Shown: positions 18,835 to 30,447, numbered from the stretch's first letter. The stretch is DNA of 33,273 bases from Kalaharituber pfeilii (GCA_015179045.1 WHUZ01000199.1:1-33273), one strand, 5' to 3'. Numbers and translations are program-made. Notes: generated by a model not told the origin, from the letters alone.

Positions 18835-19234
18835 AGGTAAAGATTGTTAAGGAATGAGGCTGAAAAGTAATTACCAGTTTAGGTAAATAAGATAGGCTTG
18901 AGGTTGCATACTAGAGAAGTGTATGGAACAGAATGCGATATATGTAGAATACATTCAAAATACCGACAGCATGGAAAAATATCAAGTTTAAATACTTGAG
19001 TAAATAAACAAAAAAATAAACAAATGATTTAGACAATTACAATTTCGAACCTTCTAGTATTTTAACAGCCACCAACATACCAACATTCTGTTGTAGTTCT
19101 GTGCGCAGAACAAAAAGGTCAATGCGTTGTACTAGTGTGTGATGACGAACCAGCGTTCCGTTGAGTAGTCCGGACCAGTGGTGAGTGGCCCGGGCCAGTG
19201 GCCACTGGAACGTTGTTACGAATGGCCCGGCACA

Positions 19235-22200
19235 TAGCCGTGGGGGAATGCAATAGGAGAGCCGCCAGCAAGAGGAAGGACGAACCGGACCTTCTGGTGC
19301 AACTGAAGAAAAGGCTGGGATCATGACGTGCGGATTTATCGAAACTTATTCCATTGGCGATGGCGAAGGATCTCAAACCTCTGAAGCGACACTTTTTCGA
19401 TGCAATTTTTCCTCTGGATATTCTGATTTTCCCTATCATCTCTTTTGTAATTAATCTCCTCATAGGTCTCGGGGCGACATACGGAGAATGATATTTTCAA
19501 GGGGGAAAAAAACGAAAGACACCCATAACTGGGTGGAAAAGTGAGGAACACTTGGAGATCTTGGAACAGCTGTTCCGTCGTTGAAAGCATGAAGGAGAGG
19601 GCGGAGAGGGTAAGAGGGGAGGTACATGTATTTAGAAATTAGAAGTGAGTTCAAGTTGTGTCTCCAGGCATGGAGCTCAGAGGACTTCGGTCCAGGGGCC
19701 CTGCCATTGCGGAAACCGTAAGGAGGCAATGTGATATATTTTTTATGAAAAAAAAAAAAAAACGATTGAATTTCTTGCATGATCCTAATTAACATACCAG
19801 ACGCTTGAACTCCGAGTAAAGCATTCAACGTTTGAAGACTGGCTGTGCTTACTTGCCTTTCGTCCAGACCAACCACCATTCTACCTTGCACGGAGACACG
19901 CAATTTTTCAACTGCCAACAAATCCTCCCTTGCTGTATAGACTGAAACTAACCAAACAAGACTTCTCCGAACAGTTTCCCTAACAAGCTCGGTCTCCCGT
20001 ACCCACATTCCATCACCCGTCTGGCTGATCTGGCTACCTCATCTATCTCCATCCTGTCCGGCTCTTTCCCCTTTCCATGTTCCCGACTCTCTTTTCCCGT
20101 GCCCTGCGGAGTGCAATCATCTAACTACCTGATAACGTCCCTTTTGCTGGTGTTTGACCGTCCCATTCTACCTCGTTTTGTAAGACCGAACTGCAAAGTC
20201 GTCTCCCTTCCCTCCTTTCTTTTCTTCACCAAGTGTCTGGCTGCAACAACTTCCCCCATCGACAGATTTGCTTTCTCCATTCGTTAACCTTTCCCAATCT
20301 CGTTGAAGTTGCGATTGGATGTACCACAATCGCGCGGCAGAACTATGGCAGACGTAGCCGAAGTTCGGGAGTTGTTTGTGGGGTTAAGGCGGTAGTCGAT
20401 GGATTGAGTAGGAGTCCAACCTGGTAAGTTCCGAACCAGTTGAGGTTTCCGTTCATAGTCCTAGGTGCTCAATTTAGATCATGTCATAGAATCCTGATCA
20501 CAATTGTCAGCCGATGTTGCAGCTGGTCCCTGACACAAGCTGCTAGCCTGCTTGCGAGGTTAAGTGATCCCGCTCCAACCCCGCCCCCCCCTCCCCCCCC
20601 CAAAAAAAAAAAAAAAAAAAAAAGTCACAGTTGGTATAGGTCAAAATCGCCTTAAGTTCCACAGGTGTGGTTGCGAAATTTGTAAGGTGAAGTTGAGTGA
20701 CCACCTATAACTCTACGAAGGAAGGCATCAAGTTAAATCGGAAAGAATCTTTATGCAGCAACTAAGTTGCCAGGACCGCCGGGACAAGGGGATGGTGCAA
20801 GAAATAAGTTAGTCACCTTGGAATAACGCCCCTTCACTACCCTCTGGATCACCAGCATACTGCCCACATTTTAGAAAGCCGGAATGATAATTAGGACCGG
20901 ACCACACCACCTTCTCTTCTCGCCATAGCCCTTAGGGCGACACTAAACCCTCTGTCAGTCGACGCACCACTTAGCCACCCAATAATGATTGATCGCTGGA
21001 TAAAATATTATTCTTCACGACGCAGCTCAGTAGCCCCATGTTGTCGTCCGCTGGTGCAGCCAAAATACACTGCCGATGAAGAGTGACCCGTCCTTGCAAC
21101 ACACCAAACAAATGAAGTCTCCTCTAGCCTGATCTTATCCGGATTCCTCTTAGCCCTCTCTCTCCGTTGGTGTCGCAAGTCCATCTAAAATCTCTTATAC
21201 TTCGAGGGTCTGAGAACTGTTTCGTTCGAATATCTGCTCCCTGAGTCTGTCACATCGTACCCCTATCCGCAATTAATGTCGATATTTATCAATCGTTGTT
21301 GGTTTTGCAAAGTCGAGACCTAACGGGTAATCAAACAGGTTGCAGCGTTCCTATATCCATCAACCCCCATGTGCCTGTAGCCATCAGCTTTCTATCTCCT
21401 ATAAACTTTGTCCTCCTTCCTGCATCCCCGATCCAAGTGCTAGTTCCATTCCCGTCGTTGCTGAAAACCAAACCCGCCAGTCATGGGTGGTGACTCTCCA
21501 AGTGGTAAACGCTCCCCTTCACGCAGAGCCTTTCCGAGTCCACTTCCATCACCACTCCTGAAAGCGGCTCAGGAGACTTTGACCAATCCTCATGGTAAGG
21601 TCGACACTTGCATCAATGCAGTCGTGAAATTTCCAGGTAGCAATCTCCACTTCCAGAAATTGTTTCTTGCAGCATTGAGTGTCAGAGTTGCGGATACAGA
21701 GCCGAATCGGGGCCGGATGGGGTGCACACTGTGTGAGTCAGCACGGAGCGGCAAACATAACTGCGAGGCTTTAGCTGAATTCCAACTCCCAAGAACGTTC
21801 ACGTTGTTGTGATATCGAGGCCGCAATTTCTTATTCCACATATCCCATATGCAAATTGGGAAGCGTTCCTTCCGGACATTCCAGAAAACCCCCCAATATA
21901 TACCCATCGCCTCCCTTTTCTTACATGTACTAGCCAAGGTTGCCACTACCCTAACCCTTAAACCATGATCTAACACAACATGTCTGGAGCAGCTAGACGT
22001 AAATCAAAGGCCAACAATCAGCCGCCACTAGACTATCCCTCCCTGTTTTGATGAGGTTCTATATTGCTTATTCCTGTCTGCAGGTGCAACTGGTACCAAT
22101 GGCCAATGCACAGCCGTAATCAGAATTGAGGGGATGGTGAGGCTACGGCGAGGGCGGAAAGGCGATGTTGCCTTCAGAGCAATGAAAAATGACCATCCAC

Positions 22201-23940
22201 TACTAATGCCTCGTATCCACCATATATGGACGGCAGTGTACAGTAGCCTTCATAGCAGCTGCGCGGCGTTCGTGCCAGCAATACCATTTGAGGTTTAACA
22301 CGTGAAGTCATCATGCGGAAGCCCATTATATATGCCGCGGCTGGCTTAGACCTTTATCCGCTATTTCGTTTGGAGATTTCTTCTTTTAGCACTCTTGAAT
22401 TCATGCGAAGGAACTTCTAAGAGAGAATTATATTAAGCGTGTACAGCTATTTTGACAAAACTGGAGCCTCAGAGCGCAGCTTTCCTGTACGAACTAGTTC
22501 ACTAACGGGTCGGCCTTCGGCATGCATAGTTGAATACATCATTGTAGGATGTGGCACTCGAGGTAAGTGGTATTCCGAATAGATCTTGTATTTCTGCGCC
22601 AAAATTAACTTTCTAAAAGTTAAGGGATGAATTCAAGAACTATTTCCGCCCAACGAATGCCCCATCTCGGCCGTTCTCGATGCCAACACTTTGTGGACCT
22701 TGTATCACCACGTCGTCTTGCAGGTTTACCCCGACTCCAGCCCCTAACGGAAAAATAAAATTGCAAAACTTCACTTTTTCGCTCCTTCATGCCCAATTGC
22801 AAATTTCAGCTGTTGTCAATGACACAATGTGCGTCGAGAAATTTCCCGAGTTTTCCCCGACGTCCAGTGGCAGTGCCAGTTTGGGATTGAGCGGCGTAGA
22901 TCGCGCCGATCTTATCTTTGCCGGAAACAAGGCTCTATAGGGCAATAGTGATATCCCTAGAGCATCAAATGTTCAAAGAAGCACTAACAAATGCTAAGAA
23001 ATTTATGTCTCTTCATTCTAACATATATAGTGACATTATCTTCGCTCCTACAAGGCCCGACTGTGCTTTTTCAAAAGTCATTGATTTAGAAGGCCGACAT
23101 CCATCGTAAATTCACATAGTTTTTGCTCAGCCTGCGAGGCTTGGCGGAATTGTGTATCACGTGCACGTGAACGGCAGCTTGGGTATCATAGGATCCCTAG
23201 CAAGAATCCATATCAGCGAAATAGCAAGCAAGATAAATATGTGTGGTAACATTAGAAGCGAACTAATTCTTAATTTTGCTGCTTTTAATGCTGAACTACA
23301 TCTTACATAACTCTCTTCGTACACACAATCCAATTAGGATGAGGTAATCTAGATCTTTTCATCAATGTACAGATCCAATATCAAGCATATCTTCTGAGCC
23401 TTGGAAGTACCAATTGGTCGACGCGTCCATTGAACGAAGTGTCTCAGTCTCAATGGCAGGCCGATCTACCGCTTGACCACGTAGTGGTTTCACAGGACAG
23501 CACCGAATTGCATTTCATTCGCATATATCGTGGCAATTGAGAAGCGCACCCAGCGGCTTGGTTGTGAGTGTAGTACATGGAGTAGCTCCGATGGAGAAGT
23601 TGGCGAACATTCAGAATCCGCTGGAGGTTACGAATATGGAAATGGGAAGATCGTGGAATTTGTTAGCCGAGTCGCAGTTGCATTTTAGTACATCACGCAT
23701 GTGAAACTTCTGAAGTTCATGGGCCGTGGCGTCGATGCTCCGTTTCTTCTGGTTTGCATGGATAGGTTCTCATCAGTTTCACCTACAAAATATTACGGAA
23801 GGTCGTGGGTCTTTAGTAACGTGGGATCCGGCGCATTACCAGGATCTAGCTAACGTCTGGAATTTCAACAACAGCCTCTTATAATACCAAAACTTCATAG
23901 AAGATAACTAAATTACACATACAGCTTGGAGAGGTTTAGG
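19235..23940. other. Long spacer without a recognisable gene
   Basis: Normal base composition. None of the open frames (for example 19460-20008 minus, 21590-21976 minus, 21483-21812 plus, 22680-22940 plus) shows a conserved domain, and no convincing exon chain emerges. Items inside: a possible very diverged micro-retroposon at 19698-19763 (GCCCTGCCATTGCGG, GTGA, then poly(A)); a C-run followed by 22 A at about 20581-20623; and a LINE-3'-end-like hairpin, CGCCATAGCCCTTAGGGCG, at 20921-20939. A diverged or intron-rich host gene cannot be excluded. Confidence 0.4.
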
Positions 23941-24745
23941 ATAGTAACTTCCATACCTCAGGTATCCAATTGTAAATTTTGAATAATACTCTATGAGAAA
24001 AATTGTACAATTAGGTATCTGAACTCTATATAGATATAAAATACTAAAATGGCTATTTAGAACTTTGATTAAGAGCATATAAGTTCTATGATATGTATTT
24101 GAAAGATCTAAAATATCTTATAATAATTAAATACATATAAAACAAGTAGTAAACTAATATTTATATATATATATTATTATTAAAAGTAAATTTTAATATT
24201 TAGTTTATATATAGTTTTAAATAATTTAAAATGCTTTAAAATACAACTTTGTATATAAAAAAATATATTCTAAATAGCTTATAAGTATAAGTAGAAATAA
24301 AAAGTAGAAATTAATAAAAGTATTTATTTATATATACTTAATTAAATAATATACTATATTAACTTACTTAAAAGAAAAAATATAAATATATACTAGTATA
24401 GTCTTAACAAAACTTTAAATATACTAGCATATACTTTAGTATAATATTAGTATTTTCTTTTTTTTTTTAAGTCATATAACTATTAGTTTTTATAGTATTA
24501 AGATTAGTATTATAGTAATTTAGTATACTTATATATAATATAATGTACTAGGTACTAAAAAACTTACTAAAACTACTATATTATATATTTATATTTTATC
24601 TTTGAAGTAAGTTAATATAATATATTTCTTAATATATATACTATTAATTTAAGTGATAAAACTTTAAAAATATAATTTAAAAGCTTTTAAAATATTATAC
24701 TATAAAAACTTTTAAAAAAATTTAATTAATATTAATCAAGTTATA
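23941..24745. other. A+T-rich RIP-type DNA
   Basis: The same dinucleotide bias as 4287-10468; no open frame or definable repeat. It forms the left flank of the large Ginger-like element. Confidence 0.6.
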
Positions 24746-25190
24746 TATATGTTCTGGGCCACTCATTTCGAAAGTTTATTCATTACTGGCCCGGGCCACT
24801 GAATAAATGGCTGATTCACTACTGGCTCCGGCTATTCATTTCGCATGCATGCTTAGAATTCACGCGCAGCAAAATTAAGTATTTATGCACGACAATGTTC
24901 TCGCTCTTAAGTACGACAATAAATTACCGTAAATGACAATAATTAAAATGAGTTCACATAACAAAAAATTAAAGCATCTAAAACCCTCCTCTAGCAATTA
25001 ATCTCCCTCTCTAATAGTTCTAGATAATATATCATAGCAAAATAAGAAGAGATAATAAGAGTAAATAGAACACACTGAGATTAAGAAATGCACGAGAAAA
25101 AATATATTAAAGGAACCAAAAAAAAAAAAAAAACTGCCCAGCTCCATCAAGAATATAAATTTTAATACAAGATTAAGTTATACCAAAATT

Positions 25191-27038
25191 CTAATTATTA
25201 GTTGATGATGAAATCTGATTATTAAGGCACTGACTCTGAGATTGCTTACCATGACAATAAATAGAACATACTCTATTCTTGTGAATACATCCACATCGCT
25301 AAGTATCATATAACCCTGTATATGAACATTTTCCTAAAGGTACTATATTAAAATCTGAACCTAGCTCCTGGTGAGCTGCTTCACGTAAGGAAATAGATAG
25401 CAGTATCGTGTTAGCTAGAAAAGATTCTAATACTTGAAGTTCAGGTGAGACTTTAGCAAGGTATTTCCCTGAATAGTAGCGATTTATAATACCATAGCGA
25501 GTTTGAAGTTTATATCGATCTCCATAAATCTTATGGATTACAAGACTAAAAAGACGTCGATTATTAATTGGGGTTCGGTCCAGTTAATGAATTTTGACTG
25601 TAACTAGCTCTCCAATATCAAAGGTATCAGCAGATACACGATTGTTATAGCGAGTAGCCATATGAGCCCGATTTTGCTCTGTTTACTGCTGAACTACCTG
25701 TATCATTTGGCTATGTTGCTTTTGTAGCATATTATCAATCACACGCTGCTCCTGTCGAAATTGAGAATCTTCAAATGACTCATGTAATAGTGTTGCTGGA
25801 GATGGTAGATTGAGTTCATCTTCAGAACTACTACTAGACTTATCATGAGGGTCATTTGAAGAGAATTGGGTATTCGTATTGTCTCTAGATTCTCGTGAGG
25901 CTGGTAGTTAACCTATACGTCGATTAAATACAACTTCGTAAGGAGAACGTCGAAGTACTTTATGATATTGGGCATTGATTGCCATAGATATCTGTCAATA
26001 GTGTAGACCATGCTTGTGTTCCTCACTCTTGCATTAAGGCTTGTAGTTTTCGTTGAACCACAGAATTATCTTGTTCTACAAGGCCTTGGGTTTGTGGAGC
26101 ACGAGGAGCTCCATTAATTAATTTAATACTATATTGTTGAAGTAACTAATAAATTAAATTTTAGTAATATTCTTATACTCAACTTTATAAATCTATAAAA
26201 GTACTTACCTGTCGTACAGGCCCCCTAAACTCATTACCATTATCACATTGGATAATAGTAGGTGGTCCTAAGTATTGAATCCAGACAAGCAATTCTCTAG
26301 CTACTCCTTCTGCTTGCTTTGTCTTTAATGCTCGAATAATAGAGTACTTGCTATAGTGGTCTTTCATATGTAAGATCCATTTATATTCGCCGTCTGGTAT
26401 ATTTGACATATCAATTAGGTCTATTTGAACCCATTCAAAGGTTTGATTGACAACAATCGGCTGTAATGGAGGGCGTGTAGAAGATGGTCTATTCAAAGTG
26501 CATATTTTACAACGCCGGACCATCCATATAACCTATTATAGTATTAATTAAAGCTTTATATTTAGAAAATTACTAATGATTCATACCTCATCTTTATTAA
26601 TACCATAATAGCGGTCTTTAACTTCATGATATGTCTTATTCTTTCCTGGATGAGCGAGTCTGCAATGAACTTCTTGAACAACATCAAATACATGCTCTTC
26701 CAAAATTACTTCTCTTTTATTAGGATGTTGTGGAGGTTGTGCCCGACGTAAGAGAATTCCATTTTCACCGATTCTATAACTCTATTCATCTATTAGTATT
26801 ATGAATAAAAAAACAACTTGATCTGTAATACCCTAGCTAAAATGCGAGCATGATGTTCCTCATTATTTGAGGCATGTAGCTCTGGATTCAGTACAAATCG
26901 TCTAATTGTACGTAGTCTGGTAGGGTCAATACGGTATCGGTTGGTATGATGTTGAGCTTGGATATAAAGTTGAAATTCTTGCCGGAGCTCTGGCGAAAAA
27001 GCGACAATATTCTCAATATCGTTTGCTATGCCTGCCAT
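25191..27038 (-). pseudogene. Ginger-like integrase/transposase gene, four exons, with stops
   Basis: Exons by homology and splice sites: 27038-26832, 26781-26587, 26532-26209, 26145-25191; introns start GTATTA, GTATGA and GTAAGT. Seen in the product: N-terminal domain of unknown role (MAGIANDIENIVAFSPELRQ); HHCC finger across exons 2-3 (VHCRLAHPGKNKTYHEV, then RRCKIC); DDE core with QIDLIDM, CDNGNEF 59 residues later, and QGLVEQ about 35 further on; a region like the post-core of KRBA2/GIN integrases (DTFDIGELVTV, YKLQTRYGIINRYYSGKYL); and a Cys-rich tail (CGCIHKNRVCSIYCHG). Damage in exon 4: TGA at 26025, a frameshift near 25990, TAA at 25910, 25685 and 25586, TAG at 25301, all explicable as C-to-T changes apart from the indel. 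The catalytic triad itself is still readable. Confidence 0.82.
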
Positions 27039-27049
27039 AGTAAAATAGT

Positions 27050-27366
27050 AATAGCAGTAAGCGATAGCAGCGAGCAGTGGCAGCGAGCAGTGGAAGTGAG
27101 CGATGGCAGTGAGTGATAGCAGTGAGCGATGGCAGTGAGCAATAGCAGAGAGTGAGAGTAATAGCAGAGAGCGACTGATGGCAGGGAGCGATAGCAGGCA
27201 GTGATAGCAGCGAGCGATAGCAGAGAGTGATAGCAGAGAGCGATTGATGGCAGGGAGCGATAGCAGGCAGCGATAGCAGGCAGCGATAGCAGGCAGCGAT
27301 AGCAGGCAGCGATAGCAGGCAGCGATAGCAGGCAGCGATAGCAGGCAGCGATAGCAGGCGAGAGTA
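27050..27366 (-). repeat. 13-bp minisatellite upstream of the transposase gene
   Basis: Irregular AGCGATAGCAG units from about 27050 become a regular array of GCAGGCAGCGATA (13 bp, about 8 copies) at about 27255-27360. It lies in the probable promoter or leader of the minus-strand transposase, starting about 15 bp from its ATG. Minus-strand reading gives a repetitive open frame (27026-27466) that I regard as an artefact of the array. Confidence 0.8.
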
Positions 27367-27881
27367 ATGGCAGTAGCAGAGAGTAATAGTGAGAGATAAA
27401 GAAAGAATTACTTATTGTAGTAAGTATCACAATGTCCAGGGGCCAGGGTCGGTAGTAACGTAGCATAGGAGTGAAAGCTATGTAAGGTACTGTACCGGAT
27501 GCTTGTGAATGCTAGAGTAGCTACGTACCTCAGGTCCTTGAACTGAGCTTTAAATACTTGAAAAAATAAACAATATCAAATAAATTATACAAAATAGTCC
27601 ATAGCAATAGAATCTTTTCACTATCTAAGTGCTTTGAACTTTGTACAAGCGCTTTGATTACGATGTTAAGCGAGTATCACGAAATGAACCGCCAGCCTCC
27701 AGGCCAGTAATGATAAGCGAGAGCTCAAGCGAGCGCGCAAGCGGCTCAAGCGAGTGTCACGAAATGAACTGCCCAGGCCAGTAATGGGTGGCCCGGGCCA
27801 GTAATAGACAAGTCTTCCGAAATAAGTGGCCCGGAACATATATATTTTATAATTTATTTAATTTATTTTTTTTAAATTAAA

Positions 27882-28578
27882 TAGTATTTGTATCAGTTCA
27901 AGTTAGTACAAGTTAGTTTTTTAATACAAATTTTTATTTTAGACTAAAACTGACTTGCTCCAATAAGTTGGTTTTTTTTTTTTAGAAAAACTTGTCTGAC
28001 AAGTTGAAAATAGAGCTAAAAACTCCCTTAGATGAGGATTATTTATATAGTGAAATATAAGATTTTTAACTTGTATCTATTTCAACTTATTAGTTCAAGT
28101 TTTTTAATATAAAAAAAACCAACTTGCTAGCTATAGTATTTGCATTAGTCCAAGTCAATACAAGTCAGTTTTTTAGTACAAGTTTTTACTTTATACTAAT
28201 ACTAACTTACTCTAACAAGTTAGTTTTTTTTTAAAGAAAAACCTATCTAATAAGCTAAAAATAAAGTCAAAAACCGACTTAGATAGAGATTATTTATATA
28301 GTAAAATATAAAATTTTTAACTTGTATCTATTTCAACTTATTAGTCTAAATTTTTTAATATAAAAGAAACTAACTTATTGGGTAAGTCAGTTTTTTTTAT
28401 TGTAAGAAAACTTAACTTGTACTAAAAAACCAACAAGCCTATTAAACTAATAAATACTTATAACTAATATAAATACTAGCTAGCTAAGTTAGTTTCAAGT
28501 TTTTTTAGAAAAAAATCTAACTTATACTAAAAAACTAACTAGTTAAATTTATAAGTACTTGTAACTGATATAATACTA
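27882..28578. mobile_element. MITE, 8-bp-TSD (hAT-like) family, outer copy of a nested pair
   Basis: Begins TAGTATTTGTATCAGTTC and ends with the complement of TAGTATTATATCAGTTAC. It is flanked by a perfect 8-bp duplication, AAATTAAA (27874-27881, 28579-28586). It is interrupted at 28134-28478 by another member of the same family. The MITE DNA itself is 27882-28133 plus one duplicated octamer and 28487-28578. Confidence 0.8.
28134..28478. mobile_element. MITE of the same family, inner copy
   Basis: 345 bp. It begins TAGTATTTGCATTAGTCC and ends with the complement of TAGTATTTATATTAGTTA. It is flanked by a perfect 8-bp duplication, GCTAGCTA (28126-28133, 28479-28486). The insertion point lies inside the outer MITE. 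Confidence 0.8.
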
Positions 28579-28586
28579 AAATTAAA

Positions 28587-29250
28587 TAAAGTAAAAAAAA
28601 TAATTAAATTTATAAATACTATTTATTTATAAAAAAAGTAGTAAAAAAATAAATAGAAAAATTAGTTCTTATAATTAAATTAAGTAATATAAATATATTA
28701 GTAAATATAAAAGAAAATATTAGATAAATTTTATAAAGTTTAGTTAATATATATTTAGTTATTTTTTAGTTATTATTAATTAATATTACTATAATAATAT
28801 ATTATTAGTAGCTAAGTAAACTAAATTTTCAGCAATTTTCTAATTATATATTTAAATAAATTATATCAAATATAAAGTATAAGTAAGGACTTAATATTAA
28901 TATTAAAGTATTTTAATATTTTTTACTTACTTAATTATCTTTTTAAATCTTTTTTCTATTACTTATACTTATAATTTATTAATTTTAATATCTTATAGAT
29001 ATAGTTATATAATATTATTTTTACTATAAATAAATAATTTTTAATATAAGATTATTACTGTAAGTTAAATATACATATAATAGATATAAAATATTTATAT
29101 AGTTATATATAAAAATAACTTAAAAAATAACTACAGATATAACTTAAGTATATTATAAAATATTAGCTATTTTTTAGTTGAGTTATTAGAACTAATAATT
29201 AATTAAAAAATAAGTAAATTTTAATAATCAAACTTTATAAAATTTATTTA
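28587..29250. other. A+T-rich RIP-type DNA
   Basis: No open frame or definable repeat; the same bias as the earlier A+T blocks. Confidence 0.6.
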
Positions 29251-29496
29251 TTAATATCAAGGTATCTCAATACTAGCCTAGAGTACTTGCCTCAATAGAT
29301 TGCAGAGACTATTTATTGTTGGGTATTCCCTATAGCTAGTCCTCTAACTACTGGCTCTGGTACTTCTTCTGGTACTTCTAGTAGGTTTTTCTTCAGGGCT
29401 TCTTTATCTCTTTCTGAGATTGTCTTTATTGTTATGTTTAGTATTCTTGATCTTTTCTTTTTCCTTTATTTCCTTATTGCCTGCTAGAATCTTTGT
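29251..29496 (-). other. Possible decayed internal region of an LTR element
   Basis: On the minus strand a lysine-rich reading (KEALKKNLLEVPEEVPEP) starts shortly after the TAACA end of the LTR-like segment at 29497-29752. This would suit the gag start of a minus-strand LTR element. Stop codons of C-to-T type interrupt it. No retroviral-type domain is recognisable, so this stays tentative. Confidence 0.25.
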
Positions 29497-29752
29497 GTTA
29501 CGGGCGTGAGGGGCTCGGCTCCGGTGGGCGCTGGAAGGTACCGGATGTTACGGCTACGGAGGAGTATATGCGGCGGGTCCGAGTCGCTGCAGAGGTTTGT
29601 ATACGGCGGTGCCGGAGTCGCCACGGAGGTTTGTATACGGCGGGTCGGAATGGCTACGAACTTTACATTTTCAGTATATTATTTGCTACAATATACTAAA
29701 TTAAATATTATATATGTAATAAACTTGATAAAGTTTTGCAATAATTTTTCAA
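29497..29752 (-). repeat. Possible LTR (minus strand) with internal duplication
   Basis: Bounded by TGTTACGGGCG on the plus-strand left and TCAACA on the right, giving TGTTG..GTAACA on the minus strand. GC-rich for its surroundings. It contains two copies of GGTTTGTATACGGCGG at about 29592 and 29629. No second LTR is present in the window, so the boundaries are not confirmed. Confidence 0.35.
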
Positions 29753-30387
29753 CAACAGGTACCTTTTTCTAAGAATTTATATAAAATTTAAATCAAATTT
29801 TATTAAGATATATAGTAATCTACTATAAAAGATAGTATAAACTCTCAAGCTACAAGAGAGAGTACTAGATCTTAAAAAATAGCAGTCAATTTCTGCTGGT
29901 ACAAGATAGCAGTTAGGTATCAATGTATCTAAAGAGTAAAAGAGTAGAGGAGGCTGAACTCTTAGAGTGAAAATTTTCCAAGAATGCATTACTAGATATT
30001 ACATATGTAAGCAGGAATAGGTGCAAATATGAATTTAAAAATCTTCTATATAGTATAGTTATTGTAAACTATACTACTTCAGTAGTAGTATAATCTAACT
30101 ATCTGCTTTTGAAATTTATTGTTTATTATTTATTTCAGTGAGTATTTTGAAAGAGAGAAGGGTACCCCTCTTTCAAAAAATTGTTTCGAACGCTCTATTA
30201 AACAATAAAACAGGAATACGGACCCCGGTTCTATTTCAAAGCTAGAGTTTGAATTTCACATAAATCCTTAGAGAAAGGCACCCAATATGCAGCAAGGAAA
30301 TGTCAGCAGTATTTGAGGATTTATTGAAAAAAAAATCATATTCTGACATAAAACTGTATGCAGTAATTATAAAGCAGGAATAGCACT
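29753..30387. other. Spacer, no recognised gene
   Basis: A+T-leaning DNA. The open frame 29777-29989 (minus) has no recognisable domain. Confidence 0.4.
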
Positions 30388-30447
30388 TTCCTTTTTTGGA
30401 GGTGAGGTCACGTTACCCGCATACAGGTTACCGGCCTATGGCAGGGA
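30388..30447 (-). mobile_element. Diverged relative of the ultra-short A-tailed retroposon
   Basis: The minus strand reads TCCCTGCCATAGGCCGG..GCGGGTAACGTGA (30447-30408) followed by an A-rich tail (30407-30388). Clearly related to copies 1 and 2 over about 40 nt. No clean target duplication remains. Confidence 0.55.

Larger units (their letters stand above)
17957..19234. mobile_element. Non-autonomous Ginger-like DNA transposon, 1278 bp
   Basis: Ends TGTGCCGGGCCATTCGTAAC and its complement, flanked by the 4-bp duplication TAGC (17953-17956 and 19235-19238). The inverted repeats extend about 100 bp (17957-18067 against 19138-19234) and contain internal palindromic motifs TGGCCCGGGCCACT. Inside, on the minus strand, are remnants of the transposase 5' exons (18490-18834) that match the large element at 24750-27838; the remainder is replaced by a minisatellite (18187-18487). 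Its own transposase is missing, so mobility would depend on a related complete element. Confidence 0.8.
24750..27838 (-). mobile_element. Ginger-like cut-and-paste DNA transposon, 3089 bp, RIP-damaged
   Basis: The ends TGTTCTGGGCCACTCATTTC (left) and the complement of TGTTCCGGGCCACTTATTTC (right) are flanked by the 4-bp duplication TATA (24746-24749, 27839-27842). TGT..ACA termini, a 4-bp duplication and an internal gene for an integrase-like DDE transposase are the defining traits of the Ginger superfamily. Subterminal copies of the palindrome TGGCCCGGGCCA occur in both ends. The gene (minus strand, 27038-25191) has stop codons and a frameshift. A 13-bp minisatellite lies upstream of its start codon. 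Because the duplication is in TATATA-rich DNA, its exact length is less certain than for the small relative. Confidence 0.82.

Noticed and set aside
19460..20008. 182-residue minus-strand open frame
   Set aside because: It contains a translated poly(A) run (a block of Phe) and has no recognisable domain; treated as chance.
21483..21976. Open frames of 109 and 128 residues on opposite strands
   Set aside because: They overlap each other, have no known motif, and no exon chain could be built around either.
24200..24745. Possible additional MITE copies in the A+T block left of the large Ginger-like element
   Set aside because: TA-rich similarity only; no TAGTATTTG-type ends or flanking octamers could be found.
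27026..27466. 146-residue minus-strand frame with LSLPAIAACYRC repeats
   Set aside because: It is a translation of the 13-bp minisatellite; the repetitive reading is an artefact.
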